Source of the DNA: Reticulitermes speratus
Lineage: Eukaryota > Arthropoda > Insecta > Blattodea > Rhinotermitidae
DNA length: 64,000 bases
Reading direction: 5' to 3'
NCBI GenBank assembly: GCA_021186555.1
Contig: JAJKFL010000014.1
Coordinates: 29,218,033-29,282,032 of the forward strand
The notes under the pieces were generated by a model, which saw nothing but the letters and a program-made list of their open reading frames with translations, ran no database searches and was not told where the DNA came from. Shown piece after piece: positions 33,995-43,554 of this stretch (position 1 is the first letter of the stretch; each line of letters opens with the position of its first letter). Made by a program: the position numbers and the translations under genes.

Positions 33995-34950
33995 GAACTT
34001 GCTTTGGCGTGCCCGTTAGAAAGAGCTAGTCTCTATCACGGCCCACAGCCCATAGTTGTACATTATCCCTCTCCTCACTTAACGTGAAGACGGAGACAGA
34101 TCCCTGCCCCGAAACATTGTGGGGTTTTTTAGCCTTAGATGATAGACAGTGTCCGAAACATCATTCAAGTATACCGCAGTACACCATCGTCTGCACGGCT
34201 TGACGTTGCATATAGGTACCGAGGTACCATAGTTCATCCCACCCAGTTTGGACGTCACAGTATTTCGTAAGTTCCGTTTCTTGGTTTTATAAACTGGAGG
34301 GGTGACCAGAGCGTCAGCGAACTTGGCTAGTTTTTCTTACGTCTGTGAAATTTCTCAGTTACTTCTGATAATTTTATGCTTCCTCAATTCTGATGTACAA
34401 ACAACGGTTAAACTTTTTCGTACAGTGTTAAATGACGGATACCAGTCGTGGTATATTTTAAATTACTCTTCCTGTGTATATGTGAGAGACTGTGCAATGG
34501 AGTCGGATGACTTTAGAATACAGTTACCGTATACATTTGCATTCACGTTCACAGACTCGCATTTTGTTAATGCTGCCTACACCCAACACAACATGGGCGT
34601 GAATTAGTGGAATACAATCTACTCTAAATGAGTTCACAATTAAGAACAAGTTAAAATACTAGTGCAGTGTTCGTTAGAAATGTCACTGGAAAACTTGACA
34701 GTGTCATCTGTATCTGCAGCTTCCGTATATAACCCTTTTACTGATCCATTATTGTACAGTAACGTATAATGATTTCACTGAATACACGTGCCACGTATCC
34801 GTGTCTTTTTGGGCATAGGACAAGATTCTAGTACCGTGTAAGGCATGCGTCCTCTTGCCATAGTCAAGTCCTGTTGGATGCATAACACACACACACAAAA
34901 GCCTATAGTGAGTAATTAATCACAATGAGTTCCTTTCAGCACAACTTTGT
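33995..34950. other. No gene recognised
   Basis: A weak GAAACATTGTGG phrase at about 34110 may be another degraded motif. A 101-codon frame at 34302-34607 has no recognisable domain. Confidence 0.45.
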
Positions 34951-34954
34951 TGAC

Positions 34955-35515
34955 TTACTGCATCAGACTGTATATGGTAACATACATAATCGGCTACGTG
35001 TTTCAGCTCGTGAGAGCCATCTTTAGGTCGTCACTAAACACCGTATTTCTTCAGTTAGGTGCCCTGTCTGATTACAACGCTACTACAAAGGTCGCTTTGC
35101 ATAGTAATCACATTTTTTTAACATTTTCTTAGTATCGTCCTCACTAGTAACAAGTATTCCGTCTGCGTAATTCGGAGAGATTCGATATGCAAGATTGAAA
35201 AGTCCTAAGAATTACAATGGTTCTCTGCTGGAATGGTTATATTGTGTACTATTTAAAACACAAAAAACATTTCACAACTCTTGAAATACTTGATGGAATA
35301 ATTTTTTTAATAATTAGGCAGAAAGAAAGTTTTAAGAAAAAGAATGTGTTTCCTATGTGAAGTGTGACCTTCCAAATAGCGTTGTAATCATATCGGACAG
35401 CTAACTGAAGAAATATAGTGTTTAGTGATGACTTTAAGGTGGCTAGCACGAGCTGAAACATGTGGTATATTGGGTATCAGATCCCATATGGAGTCTGATA
35501 CAGTAAGTAAATAGA
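34955..35515. mobile_element. Large inverted-repeat element with hammerhead-like motifs
   Basis: About 34955-35150 and 35310-35515 are diverged inverted copies (shared CACTAAACAC, TTTCTTCAGTTAG, GATTACAACGCTA). The minus motif at 34986-35033 has GACC, UAAAGA, U, GGCUC paired with GAGCU, GAA, ACACGU, A, GCCGA. The plus motif at 35430-35475 is more decayed but keeps GGCUAGCACGAGCUGAAACAUGU-like order. Confidence 0.5.
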
Positions 35516-35572
35516 TCTGTGTTGAAAGGGAATTGTTATTCTGAGAAATGAGTAGTTAACAACACAGGAATT

Positions 35573-35672
35573 TCCCGACGGTAAAGCTGCCACTCATCTC
35601 CATCTAGTGCCGAGATTAAGAATGAGTGTGGATATGCTTTACCCCCACCCATATGCCTTCACGAAATATGGA
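35573..35672 (+). mobile_element. SINE-2 tail fragment
   Basis: CCATCTAGTGCCGAGATTAAG, AATGAGTGTGGATATGC and ATATGCCTTCACGAAATATGG match the SINE-2 3' part. It runs directly into LINE-B sequence. Confidence 0.6.
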
Positions 35673-35846
35673 AGGGACGGGAAGACGAGGAAGAAACTGT
35701 AAGCAGCTACTTGATGGACTTAAGGGAACGAGAAGATACTTGAAATTGAAAGAGAAAACACTATATAGCACTCTCTGGAGAACTCGCTTTGGAAGAGGCT
35801 ATGGACCTGTCTTAAGACAGACTGTGTGATGATGATGATGATGATA
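35673..35846 (+). pseudogene. LINE-B 3' end with (GAT)n tail
   Basis: The frame reads GTGRRGRNCKQLLDGLKG, then KLKEKTLYSTLWRTRFGRGY and GPVLRQT, ending in a stop and a run of GAT. This matches the C-terminal tail seen at 43555-43900. A simple-repeat tail after the stop is usual for several LINE clades. Everything upstream of this tail is missing. Confidence 0.75.
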
Positions 35847-35849
35847 TTG

Positions 35850-36600
35850 CATCATAGTTTGGACAAGGACAACGTTACTTTACTTTTAGCACAGCGGAAT
35901 GCGGCAGTTGAAAGTAACAACTAACAATAAGCGTGTTTTAACTTCATTTCAGTAGGTGGATTTGTAAGTTGAAAGACGGAATGGAATAGACGCAAGTAAC
36001 TTTTGCGTAGACACAGGACTAACTACGATGGGACAACCTGTTTTGGAGATTGAAGATTTTACATTCAGAGAGTCGTACTGGTCTAGGAACTACAAGAAAA
36101 ATCGTCATTCACAGCTGTTGGTCTAAACATCATGGACTCATAATTAAGCAGCTAGGGTGGGTAGGGTTGTGACCAAACACAGGCAGATTACCGTAACCTA
36201 TTATAAATTTGAAATGCAAATTTAACACATAGCCATTACTTGGAACTGACGCCCATTTAACGTCAGTGGCACAATTTGTTTCCAGAATTTAAACTGCCAG
36301 TCACGTTACGCTACGTTTCTGTAGCGTATCTACCCAAGTTGACCGAAGTGCCAACCCTTCTGGCTTGTATTTGGCAGGTTCCTAGTTTGAATCTCGGCTA
36401 GCAGTCATGCTTCTTATTGGGGAGATCGTGGGTTCGACTGTTGGCCGAGAAATAAGCTTTTCTGTCATTAGTTTTCGTGGTGTTTTCTGGTCGTCAGTGA
36501 ATTTTGGGGCGGAGACCTTCCAGATTCTTGTAATCCTTCACTTTGATGCTTAATAACTTCTGCAGCTGAGAAAATTCGTTAAATAAATAAAGGTACGCGC
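35850..36600. other. No gene recognised
   Basis: GTTTGAATCTCGG and GGGTTCGACTG near 36390-36440 may be remnants of tRNA-like heads. Nothing else supported. Confidence 0.4.
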
Positions 36601-36604
36601 TGTG

Positions 36605-36875
36605 TGTTTAAGTACCACGCCATGATGATGTATGGGGAGTAGAGGTACAGCCCCATGCTTCTTGCTGTCAGCAGTAGGTGGTGGTGAGTGGTGCACTTTA
36701 TACCTCGGCCGCTTCTCCCTCAGGACCCATTGGATGGGATGATGAGTGGGCCCCAGAGCCGATCCGGACGCATTGGGAAAGAGAGGTGTTTGTTGCTCCT
36801 TAGTAGGATCGAATTCCGCCCCCTGGATAATTTTATTCCGCAGCCTAATTGCTATACTGACAGTGCTGTCAGACA
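36605..36875 (-). mobile_element. SINE-2 copy, nearly full length
   Basis: Plus strand: ACCACGCCATGATGATGTAT, GGGGAGTAGAGGTACAGC, ACCTCGGCCGCTTCTCC, GGGCCCCAGAGCCGATCC, GGATCGAATTCC, then TAATTGCTATACTGAC. This is the reverse complement of the complete family order. Confidence 0.7.
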
Positions 36876-36879
36876 AGCA

Positions 36880-37920
36880 ACAGAATGGAATACGTTATAT
36901 CGCTCTAGTTATCCACGAAACTGATCTGTTACGTGTAGGACATTTACTGTAAGAAACGCGATGCTGTTTTAGACATCATCCTAAATGCCGCTTTACAGCT
37001 AAATTGTAACTAAATTATTAAGAGCCGCGTGTTGTAATAACAGATTACATAGCCATGTATATGTTTGTGACTTAATATCCAGCTTCTACGTCTCCAATCG
37101 TAAATTTCAATCCTGGACCAAGACATCACTTCCTTCTCCCTGAAAACAAAGGAAGGCTCTCTCGTAGTTTCAGATGCTGGCATCACGTAACCAGATTTTA
37201 TATCCTATTCCGAACCGCTGCCTCTTCAGCGTGATCCCTGCTTTAATCCTCATACTCAGATAATCTTCCTGATAGTATAACTTCGAGGGGTTAGCGCAAG
37301 TAGTAGAGGGGCTTACACTGCAGTATTAACTTACAATTAAACTTAATCTTTCAGACATATAAAAAAGTTTTCAAAATTCGTCCTCACGTCCCTTAATGTG
37401 TAATACATTTTGTATGCGCTTCTATTATGTAAGCTACATAGCAGGGTTGTACATCTTGCCTTCGTCTTTTTGGTGGGACAGAACAACGGGATGACAAATC
37501 TAAAGGTGACATAGCTGTGTCCTCTTTACCACCCACCTGATATATACTTAGGACCAGAATACACAGACAGTAAAGAATTTATGGACGGATTGAGAAACAC
37601 TGTTTTTTGGATTGCATACAGACGAGTAAGAAGTGTTTGATAGATAAGGAGGTAATATAACTATGAGAATTACTGTGCTGTGGAATGTGATGCCGTGTCA
37701 TGTCGTAGATAAATGCTGTAATTCAGGAGGAACCTCATTTCTCCATCTTTAGGTTAGAATTCTACCCAAAAGACGGAGGCAGCACTTGCCTTCTAAGTGT
37801 TAAAGGAACACGGTGTATGGGTAAGTTCCTCTGCACTTTCTACTTGTTAGTATGCATCTGGAATCCCAAAATGGAGTGTACTGTCTTCCCGCAGACACAG
37901 TACGTTGCTAGATTCTGATA
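36880..37920. other. No gene or repeat recognised
   Basis: Nothing supported. Confidence 0.5.
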
Positions 37921-37925
37921 ACGAT

Positions 37926-38330
37926 GTAGCCTATCGTGTGACCACGCATTTCTCCGTTTCAGGAAGGGTTGTAGCCTATCGTGTGACCACGCATTTCTCC
38001 GTTTCAGGAAGGGTTGTAGCCTATCGTGTGACCACGCATTTCTCCGTTTCAGGAAGGGTTGTAGCCTATCGTGTGACCACGCATTTCTCCGTTTCAGGAA
38101 GGGTTGCAGCCTATCGTGTGACCACGCATTTCTCCGTTTCAGGAAGGGTTGTAGCCTATCGTGTGACCACGCATTTCTCCGTTTCAGGAAGGGTTGTAGC
38201 CTATCGTGTGACCACGCATTTCTCCGTTTCAGGAAGGGTTGTAGCCTATCGTGTGACCACGCATTTCTCCGTTTCAGGAAGGGTTGTAGCCTATCGTGTG
38301 ACCACGCATTTCTCCGTTTCAGGAAGGGTT
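37926..38330. repeat. Nine-copy 45-bp tandem repeat, almost perfect
   Basis: Nine units begin GTAGCCTATCGTGTGACCAC and end TTTCAGGAAGGGTT. Only the fifth differs visibly (GCAGCC for GTAGCC). Because 45 is a multiple of three, one frame on each strand stays open across the array (15-residue repeats, for example VAYRVTTHFSVSGRV). I see no evidence that either is a gene: no signal, domain or neighbouring exon. Confidence 0.95.
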
Positions 38331-38358
38331 CCTTTGAAGACGGATACTCCATAGTTTA

Positions 38359-38741
38359 CTTAATATTATACATGTTCTGTGCAGTTGGTTATATATGTAA
38401 GGGGTTTAGTTCCAACTACTGCAATAAATTTATTTTGACACTCCTACATGTTTCGGCTGACCATTTCAGCCATCATCAGGGAGTCAACGTACATAGACAT
38501 AAGCAGCGTATATTGTGTATCTCAATGGTAAATGTTTTAGTCACTGATTTTACAGTTTAAAATACATATGTTAAAATGCAGTATGTTATTACATAAAATA
38601 TGTCTCCAAACATCTGTCTCTCAACCAGTTCCAGGTTTTGTAGGGTGGGGAGACCCCTGGCTGTAGTACCCGGCTGTTTACTTCTTTCGTAATATCTCTG
38701 TACTGTGTGTAGTAGTGTGCTGTAGTTGGAAATAAAAACAT
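38359..38741 (-). mobile_element. 383-bp hammerhead unit with 14-bp target duplication (retrozyme-like)
   Basis: Flanked by perfect 14-bp repeats TACTCCATAGTTTA at 38345-38358 and 38742-38755. The only structured feature inside is the hammerhead at 38435-38487 (minus). The length, 383 bp, is within one base of the spacing between the two tandem hammerheads at 18880 and 19264. This is what a single retro-inserted monomer of such a unit would look like. No coding capacity. Confidence 0.7.
38435..38487 (-). ncRNA. Hammerhead-like ribozyme (type I layout), best copy
   Basis: Minus strand: UUGACUCC (38480-38487) pairs with GGAGUGUCAA (38435-38444) with a 2-nt bulge, forming helix I. Core CUGAUGA is at 38473-38479, one extra U at 38472. 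Helix II GGCUGA/UCAGCC (38466-38471 with 38455-38460) is a perfect 6 bp. GAA is at 38452-38454, the palindrome ACAUGU at 38446-38451, A at 38445. Against 18880-18924, the fourth helix II pair changes from C-G to U-A, a compensatory change supporting selection on structure. Confidence 0.8.
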
Positions 38742-38813
38742 TACTCCATAGTTTATTTTTTATTTCCTTAAGTACACAATTTTACAGTTTTACATTTTTA
38801 TATTTTATTAGAT

Positions 38814-38850
38814 TAGCCTGATGATTAAGTCGAAACATGTCGCAGAGTTA
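38814..38850 (+). ncRNA. Degenerate hammerhead-like motif
   Basis: AGC, CUGAUGA, a very short UUAAGUC spacer, GAA, ACAUGU, C, GCAG. Core and cleavage triplet GUC are present, but helix II is almost lost and helix I is 2 bp. About 90 bp downstream lies ACACAGCGGGATG, also found after the motif at 41538. Confidence 0.4.
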
Positions 38851-38859
38851 GTGTAACAA

Positions 38860-39215
38860 GTATTGTTTGCTAAAAAGGTTATTTGACGGTGTACAGATGC
38901 TATTTAGCAAGACACATAACACAGCGGGATGCCAAACGTACAGACTTGCTGTTTTCTGTTTGGCATTGTCCAGCAGTGCGATAATTTAGTTTGCACGTGT
39001 ATGTCTATGTTGTATTGATGGTCGGGCTTATCCGCAGTGAGGGGCAAAGTTTACTGAACATGTCACTCAAATGTTTAAGCATGTTCTTTTTTGGCAAAAT
39101 GTTTGAACTTACGTTTCCGTGTTAGGCAGTTTTCGTCTGCTGAGAGAAATTGAAATAGCTTTCACTCTGTACCCATTCAGCAGTTTCAATTTGCCAATTA
39201 AACCCATTTTCTATT
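38860..39215. other. No gene recognised
   Basis: Contains the ACACAGCGGGATG block at about 38919-38932. Nothing else. Confidence 0.45.
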
Positions 39216-39230
39216 AACTGTTCTTATTGC

Positions 39231-39387
39231 TTTATTCTGTAATCACCGTGCATCTTTTCACAGTCACTATTTACATACACCAACTGGATGCAACTCTATG
39301 TCGGGTTTTATAAAGTTTTTAAATATGTTTTAAAAAACTATACAGTTTTTTAAATAGAGTTGCATCCAGTTGGTGTATGTAAATAGT
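39231..39387 (+). mobile_element. Small foldback retroposon without a hammerhead
   Basis: The direct repeat ACTGTTCTTATTGC flanks it (about 39217-39230 and 39389-39402). Inside, CACTATTTACATACACCAAC and its reverse complement form arms of about 38 bp. The left end carries CACCGTGCATCTT, shared with 9571-9822. No core motif lies between the arms, so it looks like a deletion derivative. Confidence 0.65.
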
Positions 39388-39419
39388 GACTGTTCTTATT
39401 GCGTCTCTTTGTTACCTTT

Positions 39420-39645
39420 GACACATCTGTGGACTAGACGACTTCCTCGCAAGAGCAAGAGATTTTTCTCTTTTCCAGAGCGTTGAGACCCACGCTCATG
39501 CCCCATCCAGCCTCCAGTTCGATAGCCCCCGTGGTCTCTTTCCCCTGGGGTTGAAACGGCCGAAGCGTGATGGTGGTCACTCACTATTTAGTGTCGACGT
39601 TAATCATGCTGCTTCCCCTTATGCCTTGATGACGTGTTGCTCAGT
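39420..39645 (+). mobile_element. SINE-2 copy, diverged
   Basis: GTGGACTAGACGAC, CGTTGAGACCCACGC, TTTCCCCTGGGGTTGAAACG, GGCCGAAGCGTGATGG and TTAGTGTCGACGTTAATC follow the family order. Confidence 0.55.
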
Positions 39646-39649
39646 TAAT

Positions 39650-41070
39650 TACAGATATTTTACATTTGTCATCATTTACGTAACATTTCTTCCCCCCTCA
39701 AGAAATAACAATTTGAAGACAGACGTTTATTTAAATTGTGCATAAAACTCAGGATAAGTTCTTACTTCACACAGAACACACACCGTCTTGATTTTGAAGA
39801 CCAGCTGGTTACTGATGTTTATGGAAATAATCAGCGTATGTTATGAAAACACACGAAACACAGGAATACACTGTGTTTCAGAATGCTGATATTCTTTATG
39901 TTACAGCAGTTGGTGTATAAGACCTGTAGTTACCACTGCGCTTTAAAATGTTAATTCCTGAATCGGAACAGGCCAAACGGCCCAATCCGTGACAGCTTAA
40001 GAGAAAAAGTGACACACAGAATTATTGCGAGAACATTATTAAGAGTAAAGACTCATATGTTCGTAATTCAATCCTGTAGGCAGTTACACGTGGCTGTTCG
40101 CAAGCTTTGGACGGCCCTGTGTCACATAGACATCCTTTCGCTTTTATTCAGCAGGCAGCTAGGACGAGAAGTAACTCTTTAGAAATGCCAAGTGTAGCGT
40201 TGCATGCAATGAATGTTCCCTCTTTTATTCACTACAGAAAATTTCGAATTAAAAGACAGTGGGAATGGGAAGGGGGGATTTGAGAAAAGTGCTGGGAGAG
40301 GGATATTTTGCAAGATACGTTTCGCATGTTTTAAATATATATACATACAATACGTAACAATGAAAAGTTTTACAGTACTTTAATCTAGGCAATTACTGCT
40401 TAATTGTGCTTAGTATTCTTGGGACTTGTAAAAGTGATACAGGAAGGGGGAATATATAGAATTCGAAAAGCATCTCGAAAAGTTAACGGGATTAAAGTTT
40501 AATCAAATTTAAGTTTTCGATGTTGTTGTGTAATAGCTTCTTTAGAATAGCATAAAAACTAATTTAAGAATAGACAATGGAGTGAGAACGATTGTATATA
40601 TGGTCCTTTGTAAGCGATAAGGAACTGTTTGTTCTTAAACAAGGAATGATAAGACATGCCTACTATCATTATCGTAGTGGATGGATTTGAATTACGGCTG
40701 TTTGTAGCATTTAGTGTGTGATGTGGTCGCTGTTTATTGATGTTAAGATTTGATTGAGGTGTTTGCTGCCATTTTCACAGCGGTGTGTATTCAGGCCTGT
40801 TGGCCGTAGGACTCGGACCTTGTGTAGTTCTACCAGTGAGTACCAGTGGTCTCAACCGATATGATGAAAGGGCGTCAGAATCCAGAAGACCAATACCTGA
40901 ATACACTGTTCGTTGTTTATAATGCTTCGTGGTGTAGAAACACATCTCGTGTTCTATGTACTACACGTGTATCTAACAATTAGTTAATTAGAACAGCCTT
41001 TAGAAATTGCTGAAGTCTATCTCACTCTGTGGGTCAACTAATGCAAACGAAAAACCGAAGCCTTAATGCA
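39650..41070. other. AT-rich, no gene or repeat recognised
   Basis: Nothing supported over this long stretch. Confidence 0.5.
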
Positions 41071-41073
41071 GCG

Positions 41074-41115
41074 TGTTTCGGCCTACGTACATGGTCATCT
41101 TTCGGTATACAATTG
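41074..41115 (-). ncRNA. Degenerate hammerhead-like motif
   Basis: Minus strand: AUACC, GAAAGA, U, GACC with GGCC, GAA, ACACG. The core has lost CUG. Probably the inverted partner of 41538-41580. Confidence 0.3.
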
Positions 41116-41119
41116 CAAA

Positions 41120-41535
41120 ATGCTTCGAGGAAAATGGATTGGAAGATCGTGGTCAACAGAATGAGATCTAATTCTTTGCAATGAAAACAAGATTATTTAA
41201 AAAAAATGCCATATTTTGCGATGTAACTCATCTTTTAAGGTATTCAGCTGTCATTAAAGTATGTAAAACATCATGTCTGAAAACTGCAGCCAGTATTCTT
41301 GTCTGTAAGCTGTGTGTAATGAAATGTCTTTAAAATACATTTTTAAAGTTGATTTTTAAAATCTGATCTTTCGTTTCGACGTAAAAGTTTTACACTAAGT
41401 CTGTGAAGCGCTTTCTCTGTTTAGGTTATGTGCTTCTTGCGTAGCATGTAGTTGAAGTTTAATATTTCTGGATTGTAGTATTAATTTAGACGTGTGCTAT
41501 TGTTATATATATCAAAGTGTACTTTATGATCTATA
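41120..41535. other. Spacer between two hammerhead-like motifs
   Basis: AT-rich and non-coding. May belong to one element with the flanking motifs. Confidence 0.35.
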
Positions 41536-41537
41536 AT

Positions 41538-41580
41538 TGTAGACCTGATGATGGCCATGTAGCCGAAACATGTTTCCTTA
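41538..41580 (+). ncRNA. Hammerhead-like motif, helix I lost
   Basis: Core CUGAUGA (41545-41551), U, GGC paired with GCC around a 6-nt loop, GAA (41565-41567), palindrome ACAUGU (41568-41573), U. The upstream GUAGAC does not pair with the downstream UCCUUA, so helix I is not supported. Confidence 0.5.
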
Positions 41581-42013
41581 AATACTGAATAACTGAAATA
41601 TTGAGTGTTGATCGACGGTCTTTGTATTATTTCACTATGCGAGTTGCACAGCGGGATGTATAAACTAAAGTCTAACTATGATTAAAATGGCTGCAGGAGC
41701 AAAACTTTCTGAATACGCACAATTGAAGGCTTTACGTGTATAACTTTGTTGATGAAAGCAAAACAGTTAGAGAAAAATAAGAGAGTCGGTCTAAGCCATA
41801 ACATTACGTTTTTTTTTCTTTAAAGAATAAAATTACACTTGCAGCCTAAGAAAGTAAATTCATATGCTGTCGAGTCTCATGTCGTCGCCATTGGTCGTCG
41901 TTAAAGAATTTAACACTGGAAGTAAATTTTATGCTATATCTTTTAATTTCTTGTTCTATCCACAGAATTTTTTTTAGATATGAGTAAGTTTTTCGTAACA
42001 TCTATTTGTTGAG

Positions 42014-42240
42014 TGGGCCGGGATAGCTCAGTCGTTATAGCGACTCGCTACGGACTGGACGGTCCGGGGAGCGAATTCCGGTGGGGGTGAGATTTTCCGC
42101 ACCCGTCCAGACTGGCCCTGCGTTCCTTTCCTGGGGGTAAAGCGGCCGGGCCGTGGCGTTGACCAACCCCCCCTCCCCCCATCTAACGACGAGGTTAAAG
42201 CAAGAGTAGAGCTATATCTCTGCTCCTCTGTTGTATGCCC
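42014..42240 (+). mobile_element. SINE-2 copy with intact head
   Basis: GGGCCGGGATAGCTCAGTCG, GACTCGCTACGGACTGGACG and GAGCGAATTCCGG form the tRNA-like head. The body has TAAAGCGGCCGGGCCGTGGC and GACGAGGTTAAAGCAAGAG. A C-rich insertion sits before the tail. Confidence 0.8.
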
Positions 42241-42244
42241 AACC

Positions 42245-42635
42245 TACGTGTGTAGGATTCCCCCTTTTTGGCGGTATACATTTTCTTCGCATTGAGCTAC
42301 TCCTAACGAGTTCTTGCTACGTACCAGTCTGTCTGCAATTCTGACTGTGTAATGCAACAAGGTATCCTCTCCCATTGTCCCTCTATCCTCGCGCATTTCA
42401 TTCCAGTCCAGATCTCACGGCTATTTGTCTGTTCTCTGTCCTTCCATCGACACGTAGGACTCCATCGTAGTCTGTTTTCTTGAAGTCTTCAGGCCACGAT
42501 TTTGTAAGCGTGCTACGTGTCCAGCACATCCCATCTTTCCTGACTATGTTTGTAACAATATTAGGTAAAGCATAAAAGTTACGAATCCCTCCAGTATATA
42601 ATTTGTTCTAGTCCTTTTATTTGTGCCATACCTCA
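42245..42635. other. No gene recognised; possible LINE remnant
   Basis: Minus-strand reading of 42400-42560 gives GCAGHVARLQNR, similar in shape to LINE tails, but too little to assign. Confidence 0.3.
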
Positions 42636-42639
42636 GGCA

Positions 42640-42800
42640 ATTGACCGCGGTGTTCTAACTGCGGAGACCCGATTTCATCCCTACGGTATTCCATGTGGGA
42701 TTTCTGGTGGACGAAGTGGCACTGGGGCCAGTTTTCCTCCCAGTACTTGGCTTTCTCCTGCCAATTATCTTTCCTGCCATCTCTCCACACTTACCTGTCT
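42640..42800 (+). mobile_element. SINE-4 copy, diverged
   Basis: CATGTGGGATTTCTGGTGG, ACGAAGTGGCACTGGGGCC and AGTTTTCCTCCC match the minus-strand reading of 50667-50862. The head is poor. Frames of 154-163 codons overlap here on both strands but show no domain. Confidence 0.5.
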
Positions 42801-42804
42801 GGTA

Positions 42805-43180
42805 CAACAGTCCCATTAGAGACCGCAGTACCAAGGGACGCAGTCGGGTTCCACTGCTACCGTCTTCTTCAGCATCGTTCTCAAACAGTGCCTTGCCAAT
42901 TCCCACTTCACCACCGTCACAGCAGAAGTGCTTCACAAAAGCAGAATCAACAACAGTGGTCCCTGTGTCCCACAGTCGTCTCGTGTGTGTTCCCTGGGGC
43001 ATTTTTATACTAAGACAGACGACACCGTATAGGCTACATTTTACGCGCAGCCCAGCCCAACATAAATACATACACTTAACCGTCTTAAGCCCAGTTGCAG
43101 CTGTACTGTCTGCTGTAACATTCATAAGCCCTGCACTTTGCCACACAATAAGTGCCTGATTGTTTCCTTAGACATCAATA
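42805..43180. other. No gene recognised
   Basis: Remainder of the long overlapping frames. No known protein family seen. Confidence 0.45.
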
Positions 43181-43184
43181 ACCG

Positions 43185-43265
43185 ATGGTCTTTGTGGTTG
43201 ACACGAACTGTGTTCTCAGTGAGGTACGAACTGAACTTACATAGACTGCAGTGTAGATGAAAATC
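43185..43265 (+). repeat. Interspersed repeat R, fragment
   Basis: GTGTTCTCAGTGAGGTACGAACTGAAC matches 16640-16670 (TCTGTGAGGTAGGAACTGAA). Confidence 0.35.
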
Positions 43266-43554
43266 AGTCTTCAGAAGGCCCACGAGTATCAAGCTATATT
43301 TGTTGAAGTAATACGTTACCTGGTTGTTCGGTACTTATTATAAGAAGTAGTTTTGTTTTAATATGCAGGGTTATCCAAAAAGGACGCGATATTTGCATGG
43401 ACAGTAATGCCATAGAGCACCGAAGTAAGTTTTGGCAGTTTAACATCGGTTAGTGATGCTTTCTGGAAGTTAAAAGAATTTAAGTCACAAATGGCAACTT
43501 CTGTGATAAGGATTATTAGTTTACCTGGCCTGTAGTTGTAATGTGGTGCTAGAG

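Noticed and set aside
33755-34130. Further hammerhead-like pair (GTTTCGGAG at 33775 and CCCCGAAACATTG at 34105)
   Set aside because: CUGANGA is missing in both and helix I does not pair, so it was left out of the feature list.
37926-38330. CRISPR-like array
   Set aside because: Units are contiguous with no variable spacers, and the context is eukaryotic.
37840-38354. 170-codon minus and 149-codon plus frames of 15-residue repeats
   Set aside because: They are products of a 45-bp satellite whose unit is divisible by three. Nothing suggests translation.
42655-43159. Overlapping 163-codon minus and 154-codon plus frames
   Set aside because: They overlap a diverged SINE-4 copy, show no domain or splice signals, and are open on both strands, which suggests chance.
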